A stretch of DNA of 53,548 nucleotides, from NCBI GenBank assembly GCA_905250885.1, contig CAJNOQ010000362.1, positions 1 through 53,548 on the forward strand, given 5' to 3'. The translations under genes were made by a program, and so were the position numbers. Below the pieces are notes generated by a model, which did no database searches, was not told the origin of the DNA, and was given only the letters and a program-made list of their open reading frames with translations. Positions 1 through 11,065 of this stretch are shown piece by piece (the first letter of the stretch is position 1; each line of letters opens with the position of its first letter). The stretch is from Didymodactylos carnosus (Eukaryota > Rotifera > Eurotatoria > Philodinida > Philodinidae).

Positions 1-153
1 ATTTTGATTTTTTTCATGGATAGATAGCCCAAAGTATCCTCTTTAAAACGGGAGTCAAGCGAGGTTCTTATCTTCGATCATTTAGGTCTGATATTGGCCC
101 GGGATCGATATTCCTTTAGGTGTGTCAATCCTGAAAATGATTGAAAACCTCTA

Positions 154-524
154 GGTTATAAAGTTTCTCTACAATTCTTTAATCAGTTTTTGAGATGTCA
201 TTAGTTTCAAATGGTCTGATGAGAAAAAACGATTTTTGTCTTGTTGCGGCTCATCTCATCTTACAAAATTGCACAAGACAAGATCGGTTCTTCATTTGTA
301 GTGCCGTGTCTCCGAATTTGCTTTGATCATTTTTTCTTTGGTGCTATGTATACGAAGAAGAGATTATTCACATACGTAGCACCCAAAGAAAAAATGATGT
401 CCCGTCCTGCGCAATCTTGTAAGATGAGATGAGGCGCAACAAGACAAAATTCGTTTTTTCTCACCATTTGAAACTAATAACATCTTAAAAACTGATTAAA
501 GAATTGTGAAGAAACTTTTATATC
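154..524. mobile_element. Foldback (MITE-like) inverted-repeat element
   Basis: The two halves are reverse complements with a few differences. The left arm from about 154 (TTTCTCTACAATTCTTTAAT) returns inverted at about 495-515, and the arms meet in an inner palindrome around 330-400 with its turn near 352-372. The left arm carries about 35 extra bases near 286-323. No coding capacity is credible. The whole unit could fold into one long hairpin, as non-autonomous foldback DNA transposons do. I could not identify a clear target-site duplication, so the family is unknown. Confidence 0.8.
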
Positions 525-2033
525 TTTTTACATTTAGTTGTTGTATTTTTGATGCCATAACGGTGAAATACTATTTCAGAGAAAATTGTCATCAGTCCAT
601 CTTCATTTATCTATGATAAATAGATGAAGAAAGACGTTCGAGAACTCCGTTCCATCCACCTGTGATCGGTACAAAAATGATAAGTTATTAAATCGATAAA
701 ACTAGACATTTGTATGCTGTCATAAAACTTTTCATTAAATTACTTTTGAAAAAAGTCGATTTACGGTACTGAATTACTTTTAAAGTGAATGCTGAGTAAA
801 GAAACTAGATGCTATGCGAGATCTGCGAATGCGGTGCGAAGCGAGACACCGATCGTTAGACTTTGCAGTGAAGTAGGTTGGATGGATTTTGACTGGATTA
901 TTAATTTTTTAATTTTTGATGAAAATAATCAAAAATGAGTTATTTCACCTAGTATAGTTTCCCACCCGATTCTTGCATTTTGTTCTAAAAACTAACATTG
1001 CGACGAGATTCAGCATAGCCGATAACACATGTTTTCATTCATTTCTGACAGTCCCAAACCTAACGACAGAGGAGTGCTCAGGCTTCAGGGAAAACGTCTA
1101 TAGCTCCCGCACCATGGATTCCAAGATGTCGCTTACATCCAGTTTTGTAGAGGACACTTCAGACTATATATCTATGAAAAAACATGCACAGATTTCTATG
1201 TCAGTTTTCAGAGAACTGTACTGGTTTTCCACAGATCTCCTGGAAAACTAGTCTTTGAGATTTTTTCCAAATTCGTTTTTGCTTATGAAAACATAGCTTC
1301 AAGTCTTACCTATATTGAATAAAGGGCTGGGTGAGCCGGGTGGGGGAAGATATCAAGTCCAAGTCGAGTTCACAGTTCATTTCGAGTCTAATAATGTTTT
1401 AGATTGTTGTTTTACACACATACACCATTTATTTTACATCTTCCTTTTTACTAATTTTATCCCACAATAAGTTTGATAATTTCTACTTTTTGTGCATCTT
1501 TTAGCGACGCAAAGTGTTAATATTCATTTAGAATAAAGTGCAGTAGTAATCACAATATTGAGAGCGAATAATGTTCTCGATATCAAATGAGTGGATGTAA
1601 GCTAGGCTATCATCGAATTCCATGATACATTTAAGCATGGCTCACATATGAACTCAAAATAACAAAAATCAAAATTTCTGTTTATTTACCCTTAAAACTT
1701 GAATCAATCGGACTCAACGTATATAAAAAAACTCAAGTTCGAGCCTAATTCTTTAGAAAAAAATCTTCAGTTGTATTCATTCGTCCAGCCCTGATCGAAA
1801 GACGTTGAGTCTATCTTCATTTGATACAGTTGTTTGCGAGTTGAAAAAATACATGTTTTATTTAACTAAAATTTTGGAAAAAAAAATGAAAGTTGTCAAA
1901 GAACGCTCGATTATACGTCATTTGACTCAAAATTTAGATTTTTTGCAAAAAGATTTGACATTTTATTCAAAACAAGAAAAAGTGAAAATCTATATAAAAA
2001 AAAAAAAAAACGAAAACGAAAAAACAAAATAGT
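525..2033. other. Intergenic AT-rich DNA, no gene seen
   Basis: No reading frame here looks like a conserved protein. A short palindrome sits at about 601-630 (CTTCATTTATC...GATAAATAGATGAAG). A lysine-rich open stretch at 1805-2032 begins only at TTG and runs into A-tracts, so I do not call it. TTTATT at about 1857 could be the minus-strand polyadenylation signal (AATAAA) of the small membrane-protein gene that ends at 2034. Confidence 0.6.
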
Positions 2034-2318
2034 TTACAGATCATTTTTATCATGTGTCGATTGTGCCAATTGTCGTTGTTGTAATTTTTTTTGATAACTT
2101 TCAAACATGGACTCTGTTCCAGCTGGAATCTCTTGAATATCTCGTCTTATTTTAGCCATAACATGTCGTCTATTGTATGTATGATTTTTTAATGTAATAA
2201 ATGATAATATACCTAATGTAATTGCAATACCAATACCAATAAAGATATTTGTATGTTTTCTCCCCAACTGACGCGGAAATAGCTCTTTATTATTCATACT
2301 TAAACGTGAATCAGACAT
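2034..2318 (-). CDS. Small single-pass membrane protein, 94 aa, unidentified
   Basis: Intron-less minus-strand frame of 94 residues, started at the ATG at 2316-2318 (MSDSRLSMNNK); the frame extends four codons further upstream but only to a TTG. One hydrophobic helix (about residues 25-43, IFIGIGIAITLGILSFITL) follows a basic stretch (GRKH). It is followed by a basic, charged tail (NRRHVMAKIRRDI) and a Gln/Lys-rich helix. Size and layout fit the many small inner-membrane assembly or subunit proteins of mitochondria, but I recognise no family. It lies about 340 bp downstream of the PPR gene on the same strand. Whether the two are co-transcribed cannot be told. Codon use looks coding rather than random. 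Confidence 0.6.
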   Translation of the reverse strand: MSDSRLSMNNKELFPRQLGRKHTNIFIGIGIAITLGILSFITLKNHTYNRRHVMAKIRRDIQEIPAGTESMFESYQKKLQQRQLAQSTHDKNDL

Positions 2319-2658
2319 AGTTGATGACAATTGTTAGTAAACAGAGATTAATATATAAAAATCGATTTTTTTCAAACAATATTATCTGAAAAGAATATTA
2401 CATTGTACAGATTGAATCGTATAATTTTCAACTTTCTCATCTCAGAAAAAATTTTATGAATACTTTCGCATCTCATTGCTGTGTATTGAAACGGGAAAAA
2501 TAACGACATACTAAATTTTTTTATTTCACTTGATATAGAAATAAAACAAACCATATCAAACTATGTCAGCGGGTTATCATATAATTGACCTAATTTGCAA
2601 AAAACAAAAATATTAAAAAATAGGAAAAAAAGAATAGATATTCAAAAAAAGAAACAGA

Positions 2659-5600
2659 CTAAAATTTCGTTTCACATGAACATGTGCCATCTTTGAAATG
2701 ATGAGTGCTTGCTATTATATCTCGAATAATAATATTTCGTTTTTTCAATTTTGACATTCGTTTTGTGAATTCATGACATTGTGAACAATCGCTCTGATAA
2801 CACGTAATTTGAATTAGATCAGATGATTGAGAAGTTTCTACAAAAAAAGAAAAATGATAAACAATTTTCAGGAAAGAAAGTAAATATTAACAGACATTTG
2901 AACGATCGATAGTTGACGATTTACAATGAGATGTTTCTTACGATTAACAAAACTGAATAGATTTTGTGCTTCTCATCAGAAAAACTACACTATACATATC
3001 GAGGTGAATATTTAGTCAAAAATTAAAAGTGAACCTTTTCTGGCAGTAGAGTCTCATGCTCTATATCCCCAACGGGATGTATAGCGCGTTTTGAATCAAA
3101 ATATATCCCGATCGGGATATAGTCAAAAAACATATAGCCCGATCGGGATATAAATTCGGTTTTTTAAATAAAATTTATTAGCGAAAAAATGATGATGTTC
3201 GCGGAAAATTTTGACCATACTGCCGAAAACGGTGTAAAAGACTGTATCAGATTCTTTTTTCCTTGTGACCAAGTCTTTTTTCCGGTCAGCAACCTTTTCT
3301 TAAATAATTCCTGAGGTTGATATTCTATATTCCGATCAGGATATTTTACTTTTTTTACTAGCTATTTTTAACACTTTCTCGAAATATCTTGATATTTTCT
3401 CTTACTTTGAACATACATAAGATAACTACATCCAGTGTAACATTTGGTTAAAGTCACGCTCGTCCACCGTGATTCGTCGCCCGCGCAGCGACGACGAATC
3501 ACGGTGTGTTTACAAAAAAGGTTTTCGGATACGTAAATTGAGTTCAAAAGTTTAAAGTTTTAAAAATACCCAAGCGTTTTCATCACTCAAGTTCCTGTAG
3601 CTGATATGTTGTGTTCTATATTACCTTTGTGCTACGAGTATCACATTAATTAGCTTTTTAGCGGTTTTAAACTACGGTCCTATTGTAAGAAAACTATATC
3701 AGGATACATTTTTATATCCCGATTAGGATATGGCTCCTCACTGTCTGGATTGAAATATATTCTAAGAAATGGACTAATAAGACGTTTTATTCGAGCTGTT
3801 ATCCATCATGAGAAAATACTTAGCTAACCATCAGCATATAAACGTAATGCTATATGATAAAAAATTTTTTAAAGCTAACTAAGTTTCTATCGATGAGTGA
3901 CCTGAATTTGCCTAAACTTCAATCCGATTCAAAAACGTATCAAAATGTTCATTTTATATATGATGAATGTGGCTTTTCGAAAACCACTGATTTTCTAGGT
4001 AAAATCTGTTTTGTTTTGTTTCAAGAATGTCTTCTATAAAGAAAATACGGCGATTATTTGTAATCAGCACCCAAAACTACATCAACTGCGTGTAGTGCAA
4101 ACATTTTTTCCAGACTAAGACATGTCATCTGAACTCTAGTCATACATTTTTAATTAAAAAAACAAAAGTTTTCAGAATAAGAATTTTTTCTTGTGAAAAA
4201 ATACTATTTACACGTATAGAGAGTCATTTTTAAGTTAAAAATAATTATGTTTAATAATAAAAAACTTGGTATCCGTCTGCTTAGTGAAAAATATTCAGTG
4301 TGACGAGGAGAGGAGACGTGTAATGAGGGAGTTGATTCGAAAACTTGAAAATCTATGAGATGAAACTTGGTGTATCAATATATTATAGTATATTGAGTGA
4401 ACAGTGAGTGACAAAACACTGTTCCAAGTGTTATGGTCTGATACACTGGTATATCTACGCTTTGCACTTTATGCTGTTTTACCACACACCCTCATATCTT
4501 GCAATGCCCTCGGATGTTCTCATCCCGTTATGGAAGCCTGTAAACTGATCTTGCAGTTCAAAGCCTAGTCTATGAAGAATACATGCTTCAGCCCATGTGC
4601 AGGTATCTGCGCTTTATTTTCCACTAGTAGAGATTAAAATTTTAATCTCCATTAGTGGAATTTTAAATTCAACTGCAATATATAGCGGATGGCCCAGAAT
4701 AAATGGCCCTTCTCGTATTTTGCTTATAATTTTTTTTCTTCTCAATCCCTAGACTTAACTATTTTTCCAAAAGATGCGCCGTCAAATTCTCTACAAGATT
4801 TGATCAAACTTACTTCTATACAAAGTTAAGGAGAAAAATTAAACGAAGAATACTCAACATAATGAAACGGACCAAGTTTCTAAGCTATTTTGTTTTACAA
4901 ATTTTAGGATATTTTCAGCAGTTCTAAAGACAATGAAACAAAAATGAAGATATTTTTGAGTACTTTGAAGTGTGCTCTTTCTCCATAGTTAGTTCAGACT
5001 TTGTTGAAATCTAAGTGAGCACTGAAAAATCTAACATTCCAAAATTCACCTCAAAGTGGCTAAAATCTGCTATTATTCAACAGGTGAATTTATGAAAAAA
5101 GCCTTAAGCTAAGTTTCATCGTTGAATCTGGCACAGGTGTCATTTCTCATCAAAATAAAAAAAGACAGTTAAAAAGGTGTTATTTTGGCTTCATTATGCA
5201 ATATTTTTCGGGAGCTCCGAATCTACACATTCAAATAGCTGGATTTTGCAAAGTCTCAAAGAGGAGAAAACCGATGTAAGCCTCAAAGATTCGATTTTGT
5301 ATTTGTGCATCTAATACTGATTCATAGAAGTTTTCAAGAACTACAAAATCCGTATATTCTTTTCTTTTTATCAATGTCAGATCTGGCTCAAATGTTAGTT
5401 AATTGTTTGCTATGAATTTATATCAGACACATTGATTCACTCTACTATATTTATTACCTAATAGATTGTAGACTAATGCTAATTTAAGACTATGTGTGCA
5501 CTGTTGTGTTCGATCGATTTCAGGTTCTAATTTTGTTAATTCATTATAAATTTCTGGATAACGTTCATCATTATCAACAAATGTATGTAAAGTATTATTA

Positions 5601-8600
5601 ACTAATGTCAAAGAATCTCCAAGTCGTCGAACAAAATTTTCATGTTCCCATAATTGAATTTTAACATCTCGATATGTAATTCTATCAGGATTTTCAACAT
5701 TTAAACGAGGATTTCTATCTAAAATATCTTGTAATTTATTTTTACGTTGTTCTTCGTTTAATGATGAGTTACTGTTGATAGATGCAAATAGAATATACCA
5801 TAATTTTGATAATGGATGATTAAATACTTGTTCAAATTCTTGAATTAATAATTCACATTTATCATATTCTCCACACTGAGAATATATATCAATCTAAGAA
5901 GATTAAAAAAATGTATATCAATTCATATAAAATAAATTTATTATTTTAACATACCATAATTACGTATATTTCTGTACTTCGATACTGTTTATTCATTGAT
6001 TGAAATATTTGTTTTGCTTCTTGTATTAATTTTGAAAATTGACATGCTCTTAATATCAATACATATGTATAAAAATCTAGTTTAATATCATTTAATTTCA
6101 TTTGTTGAAATATTTTTAATGCATCTTGTCCACGTCCATTTATACCATATACATTGATCATTGTATTATACACTTTTCCACTCTGTCGTTTATTTAGATT
6201 ATCAAATATTTGTCTGGCTCTTCTAAAATCACCACATTTTCCAAAAAGATCAATGAGTGTATTTTGAATGTATGGTGTTCGTAAAACTGATTCAGGTAAT
6301 TCACAATAAATTTGATTAGCCAATTTTAACATACCAATTTTTGCATAGGCATTTAATACACATAAATATCCAACTTCATCTAATTGAAATAAATTATCTA
6401 AATATCAAAGATAAATTATTTTTGTTGTTTTTTTTATTATAATTTTTCTTTAATATTTCATACTATACCTCTTTTAATCTGTTTATACATTTCCAATGTT
6501 TTTTCTGGCATATCATTATGTGTATAAGCTTTCATCATTGTTGAATACATATATAAATTATGAAGTTTTGGATTAATGGCTTGAAATACTACTTCACATG
6601 CTTTTAAATCATGAAATTTTGAATACATATCAATAAGTAGTGTAGCTAAATAATGATCAGTATTTAATTTATAATAAAGTATTTCTTGATGAAGTAGTCG
6701 ACCACGTTCTTCAGCATTCAAATTTTTACACGCTTTAATTATATAAGCATAAATTTGTGCACCGGGACAAATTTCATCCGAAGAAGAAATAGCTTTCATT
6801 TCATCGTATAAGTCTAAAAATATATAAATATATATATATTATAAGCGATAGGTTAATACATTCTTATGATGACAACGTAAGAAAGTTCTAACGGGTAGGT
6901 TCAGAGGAAATGAACCTTTTAATGTTTTTTATCTTTTTTTATGTTCCTTTAAGATCTTAAGATGAATGTTTTTTCTAAAAGATGCGCCACGAAATACTCT
7001 ACAAAATCATATCTAAACTTTAATTTCAGAACTTCAATCAAGAAAACTGAACAAATTATAGAAAAGGCGAAAAAAATGAAAACTTCTTAAATTTAGTATT
7101 TTTTTCCCACTTGAACATTTTCTTCTGCTATTATTTCCGTAAAAAAGTGTAGTAAAAGTGAGAACTCAGTTCTTTTTGTACTTTTGAATGTGCTCTTTCT
7201 CGTGGTTTGTAAAAAAATGTTTTTAGAGCAGACGGTGTATTCGAGAACGAAGTTTGAAAATACGTCAAAAATTGACAACCTCTCGTTTCCAGCAATGTGC
7301 TCAAGCAATAAACGTAAAACATGATGCATGTTTAGATTTTGCAGTTAAGTAGAGAAGAGCGATCATTTCTGATCAAAACAAAACAAATTCGATCAAAAAA
7401 TCTTTTGTTTTGATGAAGTTATAGAATTTTTGCTGAGAGCACCACCATACGCAGAATTTAAAAAATTAATGAAAAATGCACGACAACTGACAGAAAAATT
7501 ATTATTTCATCGTGAATTTTCATGTGAAAATTTTTAAAGTGTAACTAAAAGATAGAACAAAGTCAGGGCTACAAAATGGCTAATTCAGTTTTTCTCACTT
7601 TCAAAACTTTAACACAAGAAATCGTTTTTGAGTTTAGAAAGTTTTCATTTTTTCCGCCTTTCGTATAATTTGTTTAGTTTTCTTGATTGAAGTTCTAGAG
7701 CTAAAGTTTAGATATGCTTTTGTAGAGTATTTCTCGGCACATCTTTTAGAACAAAACATTAACCTTAAGGTCTTAAAGGAACACGAGAAAAATAAAAAAC
7801 ACCAAATGGCTTATTTCCTCTGGCCCACCCGTTACTACAAAAAACAAGTTTTCAATACATTAAACAATAATCACACTTTAATTCACTTTTTGACACAATT
7901 CAGATAATCAATAAACTTTTTCTGATTTTAGATCAATTACTTTAGATAAATTGCTTATTTTTACCTAATATTTTCTTGTACATATGGCTCAAATCATATG
8001 ATTTCATTAATATTGAATAATCATATTCTGTTGGTCTTTCTATTTCATAAAATATTTTTTCAGCTGATTGAATATCGCCACTAAAATATTCAAAAAAGAT
8101 TTGTTTAATATAAACAGATGGATTATCTAATAACATACCATTGACCATACATATGCATCAGAGAAGTTCGTAAACGATTATCGGACGCTACTAAAGGATT
8201 TGTCCGAATTAATTCTTCATGTATTTGTTTACCTAGAATAAAAAACATATAATTTTTCTTTCAATTTGTTTTAATTTTCAAAATTTATAAAATACGACGA
8301 ACAGTTACCTTTTATAAGTTTTTTCATATCAGCACAGACGTTGAGCACTGTTGTTAGAGTAAATTGATCTGGTATGATGCCACGTTGAATTTTTTGATCA
8401 AATAATGCCAAAGCTTTCGATCCTTCACCATTTTTGTTCATATTTTTCATATGGGATGTCAATATTTTATTTTCAGTTATCTGTTTTTGATAACTGGATG
8501 ATCGTTGATAGAGTGATGCAGACGACTTTGAGATAACATCTGGTTGAGCAACAGCAGAGTAGAAACGATCTGCTGATGAAAATCCATAATTGTATTTTAA

Positions 8601-8627
8601 TAATGATGTAAGTAATCGACGCGACAT
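2659..8627 (-). CDS. DYW-type pentatricopeptide repeat protein (seven exons, 643 aa)
   Basis: Exons on the minus strand: 8627-8309, 8232-8139, 8080-7965, 6813-6469, 6397-5955, 5893-5458 and 2837-2659. All have GT-AG introns and sum to exactly 644 codons including the stop. The N-terminus (MSRRLLTSLLKYNYG) is Arg/Leu/Ser-rich like a mitochondrial presequence. About eight PPR helix pairs follow, with plant-type motifs such as MYGQCGDIQSAEKIF and DLFGKCGDFRRARQIF. The C-terminus is a DYW deaminase-like domain: a segment like NNTLHTFVDNDERYPEIY, then H573-S-L575 where editing factors have the catalytic H-x-E. The last exon adds C602-x-x-C605-H and HHFKDGTCSC (630-639), ending ETKF instead of DYW. 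Intron 3 contains a 942-bp element and intron 6 is 2.6 kb. The expected role is organellar RNA binding; deaminase activity is doubtful. The exon 5 acceptor has an in-frame alternative 18 nt downstream. Confidence 0.88.
3061..3732. repeat. Dispersed copies of a palindrome, consensus ATATCCCGATCGGGATAT
   Basis: Inside the long last intron of the PPR gene, a near-perfect 18-20 bp palindrome occurs at 3101-3120 (perfect ATATCCCGATCGGGATAT core) and 3131-3152. Degenerate versions lie at 3061-3084, 3327-3346 and 3712-3732. The central CCGATCGG is GC-rich against an AT-rich background. Function unknown: it could be a protein-binding dyad, or scars of a small palindromic mobile sequence. Confidence 0.65.
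3465..3506. repeat. Perfect 15-bp GC-rich hairpin
   Basis: CACCGTGATTCGTCG at 3465-3479 is exactly reverse-complemented at 3492-3506, with a 12-nt loop of GC-rich sequence. Stem and loop are far more GC-rich than the surrounding intron. The motif is isolated, and no protein or RNA gene is evident around it. Confidence 0.75.
4621..4658. repeat. 38-bp imperfect palindrome
   Basis: CCACTAGTAGAGATTAAAAT followed directly by its inverted copy TTTAATCTCCATTAGTGG, with two or three mismatches and essentially no loop. It lies in the last intron of the PPR gene, just before a relic of the 6.9-kb element family. Confidence 0.6.
4688..4830. mobile_element. Relic arm of the element family found at 6891-7832
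   Basis: The stretch shares the order and spelling of blocks seen in the left arm of the 6.9-kb element: GGCCCAGAATAAATGGCC near the edge, then AAAAGATGCGCC followed by ATTCTCTACAAGAT. No matching inverted right arm was found up to 5400, so this is a truncated or diverged copy inside the last intron of the PPR gene. Confidence 0.5.
6891..7832. mobile_element. 942-bp non-autonomous element, long TIRs, TA target duplication, inside PPR intron 3
   Basis: Terminal inverted repeats of roughly 200 bp: left 6891-7090 and right 7640-7832. The ends read ACGGGT...ACCCGT, flanked on both sides by TA (6889-6890 and 7833-7834). Shared inner blocks include CAGAGGAAAT, AAAAGATGCGCC / GGCACATCTTTT and TTCTTGATTGAAGTTC. 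The middle has only short overlapping frames and no transposase. The TA duplication fits a mariner- or piggyBac-like mobilisation, but the superfamily cannot be fixed without a relative. It sits wholly in an intron, so the host protein should be unaffected. Confidence 0.82.
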
Positions 8628-11035
8628 GAGACACCGAGATTTCTACAATACCAGATGTTCTATAAAAATAGATAAATCCATTATCTGCATTAAGACTACA
8701 CTGAATATTTCAAAAGAGATCATGCGCAGTAAAACGAGTTCTCAAAAATCATCTTAGCTAGCTTTAGATATTGTTAATTTTTCGTGTGGATGCTTACAGA
8801 ATACTTAGTTATGAGCCATCCTTTGATCATTCCTGGTCTGGTAGAACGAACTTTGCAAATGTAACAGAACTAAAAGAAAATTTAACATTTAAGCGGAACT
8901 AGGAGATAACATTACTCTCTCATATTCTCAACGGAGTATCGATCATTAACTGGAAATAAGCAATTGAAAATAAATCAAAAAAAATTCAATCGATCTATAC
9001 ACCAATTCCATAATAAGGTATACTATGGAAGTGTGAAAATCTTTATTATAGTCGAATAGAAAGTTCAGATAGAGCCTTTGCAATAAATAGCAGTTAAAGC
9101 TTGTAGCGTTCGCTATATTTTATTTATTTGCTAATAAGTTTTAAAAATCAACGAAGAACTGGCAAAGAAAATGGTACTAGTAACTGCTTTTTCCTAAATG
9201 AGAGAGACACCTATACTTAGTCAACTTTTCTCGATTAAGTAATTTTCGAAATTGTACTAAAGCTGTTTTTCAGACCAAAAGGTACTTAGAGTATGTGTTT
9301 TCATTTATGTGAAGTGCTCCTTGTTTTCTTCTCACTGTGACCGGATCAAATGTCCAATTGGTAAAAAGTGGAAAAATGGCTAACTATGCAAAGCGAAGTA
9401 TAAAGGTTATTAAAATTCTATCGCTTGTTTGCGTTGCTTGTACTGACATATGTCGAGCTTTTCTCTAGAGTATATTCTGCACAAATCACTGTTCGAGTAT
9501 TATATTATTTTCTGCAGCAGTTGCTTATTATGTGCTCTTGATTTTCTAATTTGTAGTTGTTTTCTTTATATCGCCTAAAATATCCATCAGCCATGTAGAA
9601 AAACTTTAATCTTTAAGCTTCTACGATGTTCTCATAAAACTAACAATGTGTAGAGAAACAAAGCGGCCGAGATAAGCTAAAACGAAAATGACGCTGACAG
9701 ATACTACGCACGAATGTTAATGATGTCGGTATTATTTTTATTTTAGCTTATCTAACAATAAAACAAAAGAATTGCTCCAGAATTTCCTTATATTTCTGAG
9801 TCGCTGATACATTTTTATTTGAGCGTACTATTGTTTTATACAATGTGTTTGAAGCCATTGTAAAAAAAAAGACAGAAGAATAAACTGAGACTGAAAGGGG
9901 TCCAACTTGTTTTACTATTTTCGCTACATTCAATTTTACATTACCAAATTTTATCCAAAGATCGAATGTACGTTTTAGACACTGAATCACTCTATACATT
10001 TAAGCATCGTTCCTTCTCATCTCATTTTGTAACCAACTTATTTTCGAATACATTTAGTATTATATTTTACCGTTATTATCTCCAACGTATGATACAGGCA
10101 GATAACCTAACCGTATCTTCTTGTAAGTAAAATTCTTACTATGAGAAGTGAAAACTTTATTCTATAATCTCAAGTTTTAAAGTGTCTATGTATTCTTATG
10201 TCGATAATCTTCCACTTTGTAATTTTATACTGGTACCATAATAATTGTTTTAAACAAATAATCTTCGTTATTCTAGATGTTATTTCTGTTATTTTCTATA
10301 ATAAACTTTTTTACTATGTTTCTTAGTTTAATTATTCTATGATGATGTTTAAATAAAAAATTTGTTTATTCAACTATATTTGTTTTGATTGAAGTTGTAA
10401 ATGTTTGTTTTTAGTACTATTTAAACTAGTGTTTTTCTTTATGCTTTCTGTCTATCTTTTTAATCTTTTGACGCTTTTAAAAGCACGCGTTCTGTTTAGA
10501 ATCCATAGGAAAACAAAGAAAGACATACATTTTATTTTGAAAAGAAAAGTAATCATTTTGTCTTCTTTTTTTTTTAAAACTGATTGATTCTCTTATGACA
10601 TAAATGCGAGAGTAATTTACTCTATTCTTTTATTTCTTCTGCTTCTTTAAATGTCTGAGAAGGTTCATTTATTTTCCTAAAGAAAGTAAATCAGCTGTTT
10701 CCACAGCTGCTTTTCAAGTATGTTTCTTTCTCTCTTTGTAACATCAAAACTTGCATGTTTGTCTTGAAAAAAGTCAAATCAAATTGTATAGTGTATGTAT
10801 GTCTGTTGAGATGATTCATTTGTACAGACTAACAATCGATAGATTGATCACGTATCTATCCAGAATCCAAAAATAAGTAAAAATTAGGAAGAAAAAGAAA
10901 AGTTAATTTTGTTTCCATACTATTCTCTATTTCTTTTCCTCTAGAGATATTTTGGTTTTAAAAGAATAAAATTATGAATTGAGTATATGAATAATGATTA
11001 AATCATGTAAATATTCTTAGTTGTTAAAAGGAAAA
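8628..11035. other. Intergenic DNA, no supported gene
   Basis: Upstream side of the PPR gene. No conserved protein or RNA gene is visible. A minus-strand frame at 9748-9999 (83 codons, internal Met segment MASNTLYKTIVRSNK) has a faint LYR-like flavour but no splice partners or further support, so I do not call it. The rest is low-complexity AT-rich sequence. Confidence 0.5.
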
Positions 11036-11065
11036 GGGAAGGGGGTGGGGGGAGGGGGAAGGGGA
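11036..11065 (+). other. G-rich tract with G-quadruplex potential
   Basis: Five or more runs of three to six G in 30 bases (GGGAAGGGGGTGGGGGGAGG and on), separated by one or two bases. It stands in otherwise AT-rich sequence, with a C-run of opposite skew at about 12752-12770. It satisfies the usual G3+N1-7 rule for intramolecular quadruplexes. A role in replication or transcription is only a possibility. Confidence 0.7.

Noticed and set aside
241..432. 63-codon plus-strand frame
   Set aside because: It lies inside the foldback element and is not ATG-started; its palindromic content explains it.
1805..2032. 75-codon Lys-rich plus-strand frame
   Set aside because: TTG start, ends in A-tracts, no motif, and it abuts the end of the opposite-strand gene.
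7093..7329. Two overlapping minus-strand frames inside the 942-bp element
   Set aside because: Different frames over the same DNA, no transposase motif such as DDE; the element appears non-autonomous.
9748..9999. 83-codon minus-strand frame with a weak LYR-like segment
   Set aside because: No full LYR motif arrangement, no introns or partners, and unremarkable composition.
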